From NCBI GenBank assembly GCA_944326235.1, contig CALVDH010000004.1:58309-122308 (forward strand): DNA of 64,000 bases, read 5' to 3'. Origin of the DNA: an uncultured Bacteroidales bacterium (GTDB lineage: Bacteria; Bacteroidota; Bacteroidia; Bacteroidales; UBA932). The first letter of the stretch is position 1. Every line of letters starts with the position of its first letter. The translations under genes and the position numbers were made by a program. The notes beneath the pieces were generated by a model. The model was given only the letters and a program-made list of their open reading frames with translations, was not told where the DNA came from and searched no databases. Positions 42,299-51,546 of this stretch are shown piece by piece.

Positions 42299-43318
42299 TC
42301 ACTTTCGTTCAATAATTTTAGAGAATCTGTCGTAAACAGCACTAAATAAATTATATTCCAGTATCTTGTTTAAGAATCTTAATCTGCTCAACAAATAGAG
42401 ACACAACAATATCACCATGGTATACACCGCACACATAAACAGATTCCCTGACAAATTGAATGCTCTCACTACTATATAGATGAAGGCTATAAAAAAAGTA
42501 TGGTAAATATAATAAAACATTGTTTTGCTGCCCAAGTCTGCTATTTTATCAAATACCTGAATCTGCGAAATCCGTATAAAACCGATTCCCGTCATTATTC
42601 CTGAAATCATGAATATACCACGATGTACTAGACGATGTATATCACCATTATATGAACCCACATACGCATACGGCACACTGCTATCAAATATAAAAAAGAC
42701 CAACAAATATGTCAATACAAGAAAAAACAATGCCGTCCATATTGGCAATGATTTAATTTTCCTGAACGCATTGATATTCCTACTTGCCATCCCTGATACA
42801 AAAAAGCACAAAAAAACACAAGTCCTATTAAAAGACAATACCTCACCTATCTTCGGAACAAAACCTACAAATAAAGAGAATATGTATACTAGCAGAACTT
42901 TCCTCAAATTAAGCCATTCCGGCCTGATAAATATTGACAATATTCTCCAATAAAACAGGCTTAAAAGGTACCATAACGCAAACTGCGGAGTCAACAATGA
43001 TACGATATTCAAACTTTTAGGAAATACTATCCACAATAATGCATCAAACAAAATAAAGATACTCAACAAGTTCATTGTTGAGCGTAAATATTTCCCATCA
43101 TTGCGAGCAGGTCTAGTAAAATATCCTGATATGAATGTAAACAAAGGCATAACAAATGAACTTATCCAGTTATATGAAACCTTTGCAATCATACCTTCCC
43201 CCACCCTGCCAAGAACATGAAGTAATATCACAAATAATATTAAAACGAAGGTTAAGTAGTTATTGAAAAATCGCATGAAGAATGAGATTGCAGGCATTGT
43301 TGAAAGGGATAGGTCCAT
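42299..43318 (-). CDS. Acyltransferase family membrane protein (fucose 4-O-acetylase-like)
   Basis: A 339-residue membrane protein with about ten spans. NYLTFVLILFVILLHVLGRVGEG has the catalytic-type histidine after the first span, and MPLFTFISGYFTRP matches the 'F.F.SGyf' block of acyltransferase-3/OatA-like proteins. It is probably a second sugar O-acetylase. The start could be the internal Met at 43276 (MRFFNNYL). It is the first gene of the very AT-rich section, next to a moderately GC-rich one. Confidence 0.85.
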   Translation of the reverse strand: MDLSLSTMPAISFFMRFFNNYLTFVLILFVILLHVLGRVGEGMIAKVSYNWISSFVMPLFTFISGYFTRPARNDGKYLRSTMNLLSIFILFDALLWIVFPKSLNIVSLLTPQFALWYLLSLFYWRILSIFIRPEWLNLRKVLLVYIFSLFVGFVPKIGEVLSFNRTCVFLCFFVSGMASRNINAFRKIKSLPIWTALFFLVLTYLLVFFIFDSSVPYAYVGSYNGDIHRLVHRGIFMISGIMTGIGFIRISQIQVFDKIADLGSKTMFYYIYHTFFIAFIYIVVRAFNLSGNLFMCAVYTMVILLCLYLLSRLRFLNKILEYNLFSAVYDRFSKIIERK

Positions 43319-43399
43319 TGATGCTTTAAAGTTCGTTTAAAAATTAATTGAAGGACAATGCCTCTACCCTTTTTCAATTCACATTTAACAAAAGCATTC

Positions 43400-45154
43400 C
43401 TACATGATTTTGGATTTTATTGTACGGATAGTATTCTCCCCTAGAATTGACTTCGCACTATTTATAATTTTTTTCCTCACCACAACTTTTGGATCCGACT
43501 GTATATGGCTCATCATTTCCAGCGCCTCCATCTCATCCTCGGGCTGGGTAAACACTTCCAGGAGCATAGGTTTTTCACCTATTTCTGAATCCGTAAAGGT
43601 TTCCAATGCCTTTATAAACTCTTCTTTATTGTTCGCCGCCATGTACTGACACCCCAGATCCTGGGCATAATGACGAATAAGGTCCGGAGACTGATTGCCG
43701 TAATGTCCGGCAGCTGCCATGTATCTGTCAGCATCTTCCTTAAACGTGTAACAGAAGTGGGTCTTCAGACGGAATTCAGCACCGCGTCCGTTATTGATGA
43801 GCATAATACGGACATTCCTACCTACATGGCGGTTTCCAAGCACATTCATGTCGTAGAAGAACGTAAGGTCCCCGAAGACTCCGAAAAACAGCCGCTCCGG
43901 ATGAACTAGGGAGGCCCCTATCAATGAACTGACACAGCCGTCGATACCGCAACAGCCGACGTTGCACGACGACTCCACTCCTTCCGGCAATGGAAAGATA
44001 TTCCAGCATCTGCGCGTATTGGAGACACCGATGTGTATTGATGAGTTTTCCGGCAGTCTGGATGACAGCTGCTGTGCAGCCCACATGTTGCTGAACGGCA
44101 ACTCCGGAATAGATCCGTATATATCACCATACGCACGCCGGCACTCGTCTATAAACTCATGTCTGTCATGACCGTCCTCTCCGTAATGACGGAAGAACAT
44201 CTGTTCCTGCATCTGGAACACTGCGGACAGTCCATGGAAAGGATCACGCAGTTCTCCGTCCTCACTTACGCGCCATATCTTCTTGGCCTTGAATCTTCCG
44301 GCGAATGTCGCGGCCGACATCTCTCCGATATGCACCATTATGTCCAGAACAGGCATTGGAGACACTGCATATTCCTGCAGTTCCGCCAATGTAGGCTGCA
44401 GACGGTAACGTCCGTAATAGCCGCTGGTATGATCGCAGATGACTACCGCGTCGTGCGTAGCACAGAACCTGTCCAGACATTCTGTTAAGTCTTCGGTAAA
44501 CCGGGCATGCGAGCCGACATATACCGCTATCCTGCCTTCCGGTATTTCCGGCAGCCGGTCCCAGGCCATGTATCTTCGCATTATGCGGACTTCGGGCAAT
44601 TCTTTTACCGAGAAGTCACGGCTGTAGGTAGTGAATATATTGATGTGCACAGGTCCGCCCCCATTGTGTTTCAGTTCCAGCACTGCCTTGTTTGCCTGCA
44701 TAGTCACATAAGCCGCATCGCGTTCGTCCTTTACCACCGGAAGTTCCACCGAGATCAACGCCACGTCATTGGGGATGCTGCGGCGGTCTATGTTCTGCGG
44801 CATGAGCTGTCCTATCCTGTCTGTTCCCTGATGTGACGTCACGGCCAGAACAGGAAGTTTCCGGTAGTATGCCTCCGTCAGTCCCGAAAGATAGTTCCTG
44901 GATGCGGTGGCCCCCGTGCACGTGATTACCACCGGCTCTCCGCTCTCGGCCGTCATGCCGCACGCCAGGTACGCTGCAGAGCGCTCATCCACTGACGAGT
45001 ATATCTCAAAATAAGGATCGTCCTGCAGACTGCCGACAAGTGTATAGTTGGTTGTTCCAGGGCTCGCTATCACCCTCCTGATATTATTGGCTTTCAGCAC
45101 CGAGATTAGAATCTGGACATTGCGTTCTGCCGTATAGAATCTCTCCTGAGACAT
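43400..45154 (-). CDS. Thiamine-pyrophosphate-dependent enzyme (MenD/acetolactate synthase-like) in polysaccharide locus
   Basis: A 584-residue ThDP enzyme. The N-terminal Pyr domain has VIASPGTTNYTLVGSLQ and SSVDERSAAYLACGM; E in VDER is the expected cofactor-activating glutamate. The C-terminal PP domain has GVFGDLTFFYDMNVLG then MLINNGRGAEF, the GDx...NN cofactor motif with Leu instead of Gly. The PGTTN/DER pattern is nearest to MenD, but the genes around it are for sugar modification, so menaquinone synthesis is unlikely; a branched or decarboxylated sugar precursor is possible. The epimerase gene lies upstream with a 3-nt gap. Confidence 0.85.
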   Translation of the reverse strand: MSQERFYTAERNVQILISVLKANNIRRVIASPGTTNYTLVGSLQDDPYFEIYSSVDERSAAYLACGMTAESGEPVVITCTGATASRNYLSGLTEAYYRKLPVLAVTSHQGTDRIGQLMPQNIDRRSIPNDVALISVELPVVKDERDAAYVTMQANKAVLELKHNGGGPVHINIFTTYSRDFSVKELPEVRIMRRYMAWDRLPEIPEGRIAVYVGSHARFTEDLTECLDRFCATHDAVVICDHTSGYYGRYRLQPTLAELQEYAVSPMPVLDIMVHIGEMSAATFAGRFKAKKIWRVSEDGELRDPFHGLSAVFQMQEQMFFRHYGEDGHDRHEFIDECRRAYGDIYGSIPELPFSNMWAAQQLSSRLPENSSIHIGVSNTRRCWNIFPLPEGVESSCNVGCCGIDGCVSSLIGASLVHPERLFFGVFGDLTFFYDMNVLGNRHVGRNVRIMLINNGRGAEFRLKTHFCYTFKEDADRYMAAAGHYGNQSPDLIRHYAQDLGCQYMAANNKEEFIKALETFTDSEIGEKPMLLEVFTQPEDEMEALEMMSHIQSDPKVVVRKKIINSAKSILGENTIRTIKSKIM

Positions 45155-45157
45155 ATT

Positions 45158-46294
45158 TTATTTTGATAAGTTATCTGAAATTTTTCTGAGTATCTTTAAT
45201 GACATACCGTACAGTCCCACCAGAAACACCAGGTCATAGCGGTACAATAAATAGCTTATCCGGGATTTGACATCCGGTATCTCCTTCAGTCTTGCCCTCT
45301 CATGGCTGATTCTGTCATTGACCGCCTCCAGCCTCCAGTCAATTGACCTGAACTCAGGACCGTCCAGGAATTTATCGAGACACATGGCAAGGCCCGTTTC
45401 GGGCGGGGTGAATTCTGAGACATCGCAGAACTGAGATATCCTGGTATTGTCAAAGCTGCGGTTGAAGTATCTGCAGTATATTACCTGGTATCTTTTTTCT
45501 TTAAATCTCAAATTCGATGACGTCTCCGTATATACGACTTTGGGCTGCTGCTCCGCAGGAAGGCGCCGTCTCAGGACTGAAAGGTATATCTCCAGTACTC
45601 TGTCCCACGGCAGAGACACTGGGCTCGTTATATGATAGATCTGACCGAGGGCCTCCTGACGGCCTATTATTGACGATATTCCCCTGCTGACATCATCTCC
45701 GTACGTCATCGTCGTGATTTTGCTTCCTATGTCCCTGGAGAACACTATGGACCTCCCATGAAGGGCGCGGTAGAGCCAGTTCTCCTTTTCCAGCACACCG
45801 AGCTGCAGACGATGGCTGTTGTAAGTGATTGTAGGACGGATGACTGTCCAGTTGGACATCTCGGAGTCCTTCAGGAAATTTTCCTCACGCGCCTTCGCCA
45901 GGGCATATTCCCCGGTCTTCAGGTATTCGGCATCTTCCGACACATCCAGCAGACGCGGGGTGTCTTCGGTTATAGGAATATCGCTCTGGGCATACACCCG
46001 TGCGGAACTTATAAATACAAACTGGCCGGACTTTCTGAGAATCAAGTCAGCGGCTGACTCAAAATTGTCTTTGTCACGCACTATGAAATCCACCACCGCG
46101 TCATATGTCTCAACGCTTAGCAGGCCGTCTAGGAATTTTATATCTCCGGCGTTCCCCTGAATGTGCCTGATTCCGTATGGTGAGGGGCTGTGGGCTGAGC
46201 GGGAGGTCACATATACGTCATTCCCCGACTCTCTGAGCATGCGCGACAGCGGCACACCCATTGCGCCGGTCCCGCCGAGTATGAGAACCTTCAT
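45158..46294 (-). CDS. NAD-dependent epimerase/dehydratase (extended SDR)
   Basis: A 378-residue Rossmann enzyme. MKVLILGGTGAMGVPLSRML holds the GxxGxxG dinucleotide site. FVFISSARVYAQSD begins the catalytic strand, with YALAKAREE a likely YxxxK at about 154-158. SDR members here act on NDP-sugars. Its gene is 3 nt from the TPP enzyme and 6 nt from the flippase gene, so the three are surely cotranscribed, and substrate sharing with the TPP enzyme is plausible. Confidence 0.9.
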   Translation of the reverse strand: MKVLILGGTGAMGVPLSRMLRESGNDVYVTSRSAHSPSPYGIRHIQGNAGDIKFLDGLLSVETYDAVVDFIVRDKDNFESAADLILRKSGQFVFISSARVYAQSDIPITEDTPRLLDVSEDAEYLKTGEYALAKAREENFLKDSEMSNWTVIRPTITYNSHRLQLGVLEKENWLYRALHGRSIVFSRDIGSKITTMTYGDDVSRGISSIIGRQEALGQIYHITSPVSLPWDRVLEIYLSVLRRRLPAEQQPKVVYTETSSNLRFKEKRYQVIYCRYFNRSFDNTRISQFCDVSEFTPPETGLAMCLDKFLDGPEFRSIDWRLEAVNDRISHERARLKEIPDVKSRISYLLYRYDLVFLVGLYGMSLKILRKISDNLSK

Positions 46295-46300
46295 GATATT

Positions 46301-47848
46301 CTATCGGTTATCTTTCCTAGATTTAGAGTTCCAGTACGCAGTAATCTTTGAGATTATGGAATTACGCTCCGCGGCAGTCATGCCTACGAACAATGATGAC
46401 ACGGCTACGGACAGAACCCCCACCGCAACCGACAACAGCAGACGCAGGATTCCCTCCGGCAACAGAACCGTCACGCCAATCGAAGGCAGGACTGCCACGA
46501 CAGTAGTCTTAACTACCGGAATGACTGTTTTTCTTATATACCTCCTGACTGGAAGACCGGTCATGTCACGCAGGAGAAACATCCTCGCCACGATGACTGT
46601 TGCCTTCACCGCGATGTACAGATAATACGTGGATACCACCGGGGCATGAAGCACGAACAGAATCCAGGTAAGAGGGAATTCCAGGAATCCTATGGGAGTT
46701 ATTATCAGGGCATATTTCCGCAATCTGCCGGCAGCCATGCAGGCTGTGAAGCCGGGCTGTCCCAGACAGTCGATCATGCCCATTACGAGTGACAGCTGCA
46801 CGAAGACGACCGCATGGTCAGGGACTGCTGTCAGCCATATGCGGAGCACGGACGGCGCCTCGCATATAAGCGGCAGCGCCATCAGGAAGATCAGAAAATA
46901 AGAGAACTTCGACCCGCGGCATACCAGGGCATGCATCGTTTCTTTCTCTCCTGCCGCATAGCACTTCGTTATCTGAGGATTAAGGGCTGTCGTAAAGTTG
47001 CTCACGAAGCTCATAACCGCACCCTCTACCTGATTCGCTATCCCACGGGCCGCATTGACCGTGACTCCGAAGAACACGTTGATGAGCATGTTGACGCCCT
47101 GGCTGTTGAGGATATGCGTACTGTTAGTAAAGAAGCTCCAGCCGGAGAACCCCAGCATATCCTTCAGAACCGCCTTGTCAAATATAATCCGCCCCCTTGT
47201 CTCAGGGAAGTTCCTGTAGCTGTACCATCCGTAGATCAGTCTTATTGTCAACGCCGATATGGCCATCAGCACTGAATAGAATATCAGTCTGTCCATGGGC
47301 GAGACGGCCAGGCAGAAACTGATACCCAGCTTGAGTACCGCATCCAGTATGCTGATATACGCGAACGCTCCCATCCGCTCATGCGCGATTATGCAGGCAT
47401 TGTAGGGAACTGACAGCAGGTTTATGCAGAATATTGCGATGGAGCAGTGCAGGACCCACTCTGCGGCTGTTTCCCTTCCCGCCGGTATCTGCATCTGGGT
47501 ACGGAGGAACCACATCGCCACCAACTCTGCGACGACCAGTACCGCTAATGCTATTCCTAATTGAATTACGACGCTGGTTGAGAATATTTTTCTGAGTTTT
47601 TCCCTGTCCCCTCTGCCCAGTTCAAACGTAATGAAGCGGCTCACCGATGTGGAAAGAGCGCTGGATATAAGTGACAGCATTGAGACCAATCCTCCGACGA
47701 CACTGTATATTCCGTAGTCTTCTACACCAAGATGCTGAAGGACGACCCTGCTCGTATACAGGGATATCAGCATTACGACTATCGACCTTGCATAAAGAAC
47801 GACTGTATTCCTGGCTATTCGTTTGCCGCTATAAACTGATTCGGACAT
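46301..47848 (-). CDS. Polysaccharide repeat-unit flippase (Wzx-type, MOP superfamily)
   Basis: A 515-residue protein with 12-14 hydrophobic segments. TVVLYARSIVVMLISLYTSRVVLQHLGVEDYGIYSVVGG is the usual start of Wzx/RfbX proteins in Bacteroidota (given here in short as the LGVEDYGIY motif). It moves undecaprenyl-linked units across the inner membrane. It appears to be the promoter-proximal gene of the main biosynthetic run. Confidence 0.92.
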   Translation of the reverse strand: MSESVYSGKRIARNTVVLYARSIVVMLISLYTSRVVLQHLGVEDYGIYSVVGGLVSMLSLISSALSTSVSRFITFELGRGDREKLRKIFSTSVVIQLGIALAVLVVAELVAMWFLRTQMQIPAGRETAAEWVLHCSIAIFCINLLSVPYNACIIAHERMGAFAYISILDAVLKLGISFCLAVSPMDRLIFYSVLMAISALTIRLIYGWYSYRNFPETRGRIIFDKAVLKDMLGFSGWSFFTNSTHILNSQGVNMLINVFFGVTVNAARGIANQVEGAVMSFVSNFTTALNPQITKCYAAGEKETMHALVCRGSKFSYFLIFLMALPLICEAPSVLRIWLTAVPDHAVVFVQLSLVMGMIDCLGQPGFTACMAAGRLRKYALIITPIGFLEFPLTWILFVLHAPVVSTYYLYIAVKATVIVARMFLLRDMTGLPVRRYIRKTVIPVVKTTVVAVLPSIGVTVLLPEGILRLLLSVAVGVLSVAVSSLFVGMTAAERNSIISKITAYWNSKSRKDNR

Positions 47849-47928
47849 TTATGATAAAAAGCATGCGCCTTCTCAAGCGAGTGTTGAGTCTATGTCTTCT
47901 TTTTTTGTTTCACTATTTGAGATTACAC

Positions 47929-48474
47929 TTATGCATTTTCACATTCTCCATACACTTCGCACAGGAGACGCCTGTATGTTGGTGTTCGTTCAATACTACC
48001 GCCGCGACTCTCTATTTCTTCCTTAACTGTTTCTCGTAGATTGTCCCCGATTAATACTTTCTCTACGCATGCTGATGATACCAATACTTCATAACAGGGG
48101 AAAAATGTATGTGTTCCTGTTTTCCAATATTCATTTACTGCGGCATTCCGCAGATCTTCATCTTCTGAAAATCTGAATATGTCCAATATATTGTCCAGTT
48201 TATTCATATCTCCCTTATAATAAATTTGGCTTCCGCTTTTTATTGAAACACCATAGATTATTCCGCCATACTTTTTATAAAATTGCAGAGCGCACATCAA
48301 ATCGCGGAAAAGGAACAAACAGTCTTTCCTTTTTGGGATACCTGATACACGGTTTTGATTCAGCATCTCCTCCACTTCTTTCTTTTCTCCTTCAAATGTA
48401 TTTTCGAATGTAGTTTTAGGTGTTATTGTTTCGCCTACCTCAAACTTTCTTTTATCAACTCTATAAAGCATCAT
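47929..48474 (-). CDS. Hypothetical protein, DUF2441/ART-like candidate
   Basis: A 181-residue soluble protein beginning MMLYRVDKRKFEVGETITP. I do not recognise it with certainty. The order YRVD - VGETI - CLFLFRDLMCALQFYKK - GVSIKSG recalls DUF2441-like proteins, some of which have an ADP-ribosyltransferase-like fold, but key residues are not clear enough to claim that. An upstream in-frame ATG at 48531 would add a hydrophobic 19-residue leader and is less likely. It sits between the flippase gene and a decayed toxin-antitoxin region. Confidence 0.6.
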   Translation of the reverse strand: MMLYRVDKRKFEVGETITPKTTFENTFEGEKKEVEEMLNQNRVSGIPKRKDCLFLFRDLMCALQFYKKYGGIIYGVSIKSGSQIYYKGDMNKLDNILDIFRFSEDEDLRNAAVNEYWKTGTHTFFPCYEVLVSSACVEKVLIGDNLRETVKEEIESRGGSIERTPTYRRLLCEVYGECENA

Positions 48475-48678
48475 GACAACTATTATTTTTAAAATTAAAC
48501 AACATCGTAAATAATAGATAGTTTCACCCAACGAATTGCCCTATAGTGCATAGTATGAAGACTTTTCATTTTCAATAGAAACGTCATCACCTTTGTACAA
48601 AACACATACGGAAAGTGCTACGGATGTCTCTTTCTTCTAGGATTCTGACACTTGTCAGTATGATTATCTCTTATTCAG
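48475..48678. other. Intergenic region upstream of 47929 gene
   Basis: About 200 bp of AT-rich DNA without a gene, promoter consensus or repeat that I can support. It leads into the toxin-antitoxin remnant. Confidence 0.5.
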
Positions 48679-48813
48679 TTATTTTATGATGTCCATAATC
48701 CTCACAGGATCACGGCGAGTATCCCAGATATTCGAGATGTAGATACTTCCGATACTACTGTCGACGCAGTATATGATTTTATAATGAGGTGGAATATACA
48801 ACGACCGGTCCAT
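48679..48813 (-). pseudogene. C-terminal remnant of a RelE/ParE-type toxin
   Basis: This frame encodes 44 residues with PHYKIIYCVDSSIGSIYISN and IWDTRRDPVRIMDIIK before the TAA. KIIY followed by an IYI..IWDTRRdP strand is the typical end of RelE/ParE toxins; the intact toxin at 51029 has [21 protein letters not shown]. The N-terminal half (about 50 residues) is missing, so it cannot be functional. Confidence 0.7.
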
Positions 48814-48814
48814 A

Positions 48815-48934
48815 CTACCTGCATAGAAACGGGAACTTTATCTCCAACTCCGCAAAAACTCTCTCATTGGAGACTACTCTCCCCGCTACTACATCCGCTT
48901 CGGACCTGCGGATACTCTCGCATATATCTTCCAT
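48815..48934 (-). pseudogene. Antitoxin C-terminal remnant
   Basis: A 39-residue frame, MEDICESIRRSEADVVAGRV then VSNERVFAELEIKFPFLCR. SIRRSEADVVAGRVVSNERV matches the conserved end of RelB/ParD-like antitoxins (ESExDIxAGRVyshEEV). It ends 1 bp before the toxin remnant, the spacing of a TA operon. No DNA-binding N-terminus can be found upstream. Confidence 0.6.
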
Positions 48935-49052
48935 TGTGCAAGGGGAAATATATTCTTTTTTTAGATGCATTCTGCTGACTTAGAACAGAACTGACATATT
49001 TAGCAAATCACTTTCATACACTGTTTCTGCTATATGTTCTAGTTGATATTCG

Positions 49053-49397
49053 TCACTTATTACTTTTGAGAAAATCAGCCACTATATTTTTTATTGTCTC
49101 CTGGGACTGATGCGCATGAACTACGGCAATAATAACTATGTCATCCCCGTCTACCATATAGTAAACAATATTGGGCTGCAATACCAGATGACGTACCTCC
49201 ACACCGGTTCCGAATCCTAAAGACTCGGCCAGTTCAAAATCTTTTACACCTATTCCTGGAAAATACTTAAGCTGTTCTACTTTTTCTGTTATTCTGCGAA
49301 ATGTCTGCCGGGCGACATTCTCTCCGAAATTATCCTCCACATACTCCAGCACAGACTTGAACAACCGCTCGCCCAACCTAGACCATACTATTTCCAT
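49053..49397 (-). CDS. RelE/ParE-family toxin
   Basis: A 114-residue toxin. GERLFKSVLEYVEDNFGENVAR is the helical hairpin, FPGIGVKDFE the central loop, and VRHLVLQPNIVYYMVDGDDIVIIAVVHAHQ the sheet end typical of ParE/RelE. The gene overlaps its antitoxin by 10 bp. ParE members poison gyrase and RelE members cut mRNA; the residues do not decide which. It lies directly downstream of ugd in transcription order. Confidence 0.87.
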   Translation of the reverse strand: MEIVWSRLGERLFKSVLEYVEDNFGENVARQTFRRITEKVEQLKYFPGIGVKDFELAESLGFGTGVEVRHLVLQPNIVYYMVDGDDIVIIAVVHAHQSQETIKNIVADFLKSNK

Positions 49398-49627
49398 CCC
49401 ATTTCCATCGATATATTTTTCACAAGTTGAGAATGGGATACACTTCTACCGGCCCGATGTTCGGACACCGCATACTCAGCAATAGTTGAAAGGATATCAT
49501 GCGGAACGATATCTGCGAATTCATCTCCGGTAAATCTGTTATACACAATCATCGGCTCTTGAACCTGCCGAACGTCACTCTCCTCAATGTCTGGGGAACT
49601 GGAATATGTACTGCCCTTTTTCTTCAT
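49388..49627 (-). CDS. Antitoxin of the 49053 toxin
   Basis: A 79-residue protein starting MKKKGSTYSSSPDIEE. I chose the ATG at 49627; a TTG-initiated frame reaches 49672 but its first residues come from a conserved upstream sequence. The C-terminus (AVSEHRAGRSVSHSQLVKNI) matches toxin-binding tails of antitoxins in this phylum. It overlaps the toxin gene by 10 bp and follows ugd. Confidence 0.75.
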   Translation of the reverse strand: MKKKGSTYSSSPDIEESDVRQVQEPMIVYNRFTGDEFADIVPHDILSTIAEYAVSEHRAGRSVSHSQLVKNISMEMGWK

Positions 49628-49640
49628 ATCATATTTTAGC

Positions 49641-49693
49641 ACAAATCTACACAATCCTCCGCAATTCTCCAAGCACTTCCACCACTTCTTTAA
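49641..49693 (-). repeat. 53-bp sequence upstream of TA module 1 (copy A)
   Basis: It matches 51547-51599 at 45 of 53 positions. It spans the ugd stop codon and lies just before the antitoxin start. On the minus strand both copies translate to a similar peptide end ([14 protein letters not shown] and KEVVKVFGELRE-IT, each then a stop). Confidence 0.75.
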
Positions 49694-51000
49694 TCCCGAC
49701 CGAACAAATCCCTGGTATACACCTTGTTCCTCACATCATCCAGACACCGGTCGTACCGGTTCGCGATGATGGCCTGAGAACGCCGCTTGAACTCCTCAAG
49801 GTCGTTGACCACCACGCTCCCGAAGAACGTGCTGCCGTCCTCCAGCGTCGGCTCGTAGATGATGATCGTCGCGCCCTTCGCCTTGATGCGCTTCATCACG
49901 CCCTGAATCGAGCTCTGGCGGAAGTTGTCGCTGCCCGTCTTCATCGTAAGCCTGTACACGCCGATGACCGTCTCGTGCTCCTTCGAGGCGTCCCACCCGC
50001 CGTCGTACTCGTGAGCCCCGGCCATCCTCAGCACCTGACCCGCGATGAAGTCCTTGCGCGTGCGGTTGCTCTCCACTATCGCGGTCATCATGTTCTGGGG
50101 CACGTTCTCGTAGTTCGCAAGAAGCTGCTTCGTGTCCTTAGGGAGGCAGTACCCGCCGTAGCCGAAGGACGGGTTGTTGTAATGAGTCCCGATTCTCGGG
50201 TCCAGGCCGATGCCCTCGATGATGGCGGACGAGTCCAGGCCTTTCACCTCGGCGTATGTGTCCAGCTCGTTGAAGTAGCTTACGCGCAGAGCCAGGTAAG
50301 TGTTCGCGAAGAGCTTCACCGCCTCAGCCTCCTTAAGCCCCATGTACAGCGTGGGGATGTCCTGCTTTACAGCACCTTCCTGAAGCAGTTCCGCGAACGT
50401 ATGCGCGGCCTTCTCCAGGAAAGGTATGTCGGCGAGTGCCCCTATGGCCTCGTTCTCCTCGGCGAACTCCGGATGCTCGATTATCTTCGGTATGCCCACG
50501 ATGATGCGGCTCGGATAGAGGTTGTCGTAAAGGGCCTTGCTCTCACGCAAGAACTCCGGGGCGAATATCAGGTTCAACCGTTTCAACCCCTGCTTCCAGT
50601 ACTTCACGTAGAGGCTCCGGCAGTAGCCCACCGGGATGGTGGACTTGATGACCATAACGGCGGAGGGATTCACCTCCAGCACCAGGTCGATGACCTCCTC
50701 CACGTGCGAGGTGTCGAAGTAGTTCCTGACCGGGTCGTAGTTCGTCGGGGCGGCTATGATGACTAGCTCAGCGTCAGAGTAGGCCTTGCGGCCGTCCAGG
50801 GTGGCGGTCAGGTCCAGGGGTTTCTCCGCCAGGTACTTCTCGATGTACTCGTCCTGAATCGGGGACCTGCGGCGGTTGATAAGGTCCACCTTCTCCGGGA
50901 TTACGTCCACGGCGGTGACATGGTTGTGCTGGGCCAGCAGAGTGGCGAGGCTCAGGCCCACGTAGCCAGTGCCGGCTACGGCGATGCGGTGTGATTTCAT
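49690..51000 (-). CDS. ugd: UDP-glucose/GDP-mannose 6-dehydrogenase family
   Basis: A 436-residue NAD-dependent dehydrogenase that oxidises UDP-glucose to UDP-glucuronate (or a related NDP-sugar). [18 protein letters not shown] is the NAD site, [14 protein letters not shown] the substrate loop, and [19 protein letters not shown] carries the catalytic cysteine (in GYCLPKDT). It provides the acidic sugar for the polysaccharide locus downstream. It is moderately GC-rich, unlike the AT-rich centre. It lies between two TA modules on the same strand. Confidence 0.94.
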   Translation of the reverse strand: MKSHRIAVAGTGYVGLSLATLLAQHNHVTAVDVIPEKVDLINRRRSPIQDEYIEKYLAEKPLDLTATLDGRKAYSDAELVIIAAPTNYDPVRNYFDTSHVEEVIDLVLEVNPSAVMVIKSTIPVGYCRSLYVKYWKQGLKRLNLIFAPEFLRESKALYDNLYPSRIIVGIPKIIEHPEFAEENEAIGALADIPFLEKAAHTFAELLQEGAVKQDIPTLYMGLKEAEAVKLFANTYLALRVSYFNELDTYAEVKGLDSSAIIEGIGLDPRIGTHYNNPSFGYGGYCLPKDTKQLLANYENVPQNMMTAIVESNRTRKDFIAGQVLRMAGAHEYDGGWDASKEHETVIGVYRLTMKTGSDNFRQSSIQGVMKRIKAKGATIIIYEPTLEDGSTFFGSVVVNDLEEFKRRSQAIIANRYDRCLDDVRNKVYTRDLFGRD

Positions 51001-51028
51001 AATGATAATATGTAAGGCAAGACTTACT

Positions 51029-51325
51029 TTATCCTTTCATCCTTGTCGCTCTGATTGCGCACACATAGAGCGTTTTCCGAGTATACCGGTAGATTATCTT
51101 GTAGAAAGGATGCATCAGGTATCCGCGATACTGATACCTGCCTGCTGACAAATCTTTCTGAATTATTCCTATTCCTGGCTGAACGGACAGCAGCCGCACT
51201 GCCTCGTATGCACTCATAATGACTTTTTGCGCAGATAAACCACTCATATTTTCACTGTACCACGCAGCTATTGAATTCAGGTCTTTCAGCGCCTGTTTTC
51301 TCCAAATTATATTAAGACTCCCCAT
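51029..51325 (-). CDS. RelE/ParE-family toxin
   Basis: A 98-residue toxin: [22 protein letters not shown] is the N-terminal hairpin and [23 protein letters not shown] the sheet. It overlaps its antitoxin by 19 bp and ends 29 bp before ugd. Confidence 0.88.
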   Translation of the reverse strand: MGSLNIIWRKQALKDLNSIAAWYSENMSGLSAQKVIMSAYEAVRLLSVQPGIGIIQKDLSAGRYQYRGYLMHPFYKIIYRYTRKTLYVCAIRATRMKG

Positions 51326-51537
51326 CCGGCAAAAAATTTCCTTACTTCCTCATCGCTCGCATTTCCTTCCGTCTCCGTCCTCTTCAGCACCTGCCGGAAT
51401 TCCTCATCAGTATAAACACATGGCATCGAGTTCATGCCGCGTGACTCGACAGAAGCAATCAGCCTCTCCTTCAAATCCTGAAGACCGGCCCTGCCATATC
51501 CTACTATGGGTTCTGATAACTTCTTATCCATTTTCAA
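51307..51537 (-). CDS. Antitoxin of the 51029 toxin
   Basis: A 76-residue protein, MDKKLSEPIVGYGRAGLQDL followed by a helical C-terminus. The middle VESRGMNSMPCVYTDEEFRQVLKRTE is typical of ParD/RelB-like antitoxins that wrap the toxin. It precedes the toxin with a 19-bp overlap. A 53-bp sequence shared with the other TA module lies 10 bp upstream. Confidence 0.75.
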   Translation of the reverse strand: MKMDKKLSEPIVGYGRAGLQDLKERLIASVESRGMNSMPCVYTDEEFRQVLKRTETEGNASDEEVRKFFAGWGVLI

Positions 51538-51546
51538 TATTTTTCT

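Noticed and set aside
34574..48531. A UpxY/NusG-like antiterminator at the head of the polysaccharide locus, as in Bacteroides
   Set aside because: No gene here shows the NusG N-terminal or KOW pattern; the 47929 protein does not fit it.
49690..50766. Plus-strand long open frame of nearly 390 residues opposite ugd
   Set aside because: It is antisense to a clear dehydrogenase and is Arg/His/Val-rich, the pattern expected from a shadow of GC-rich coding sequence.
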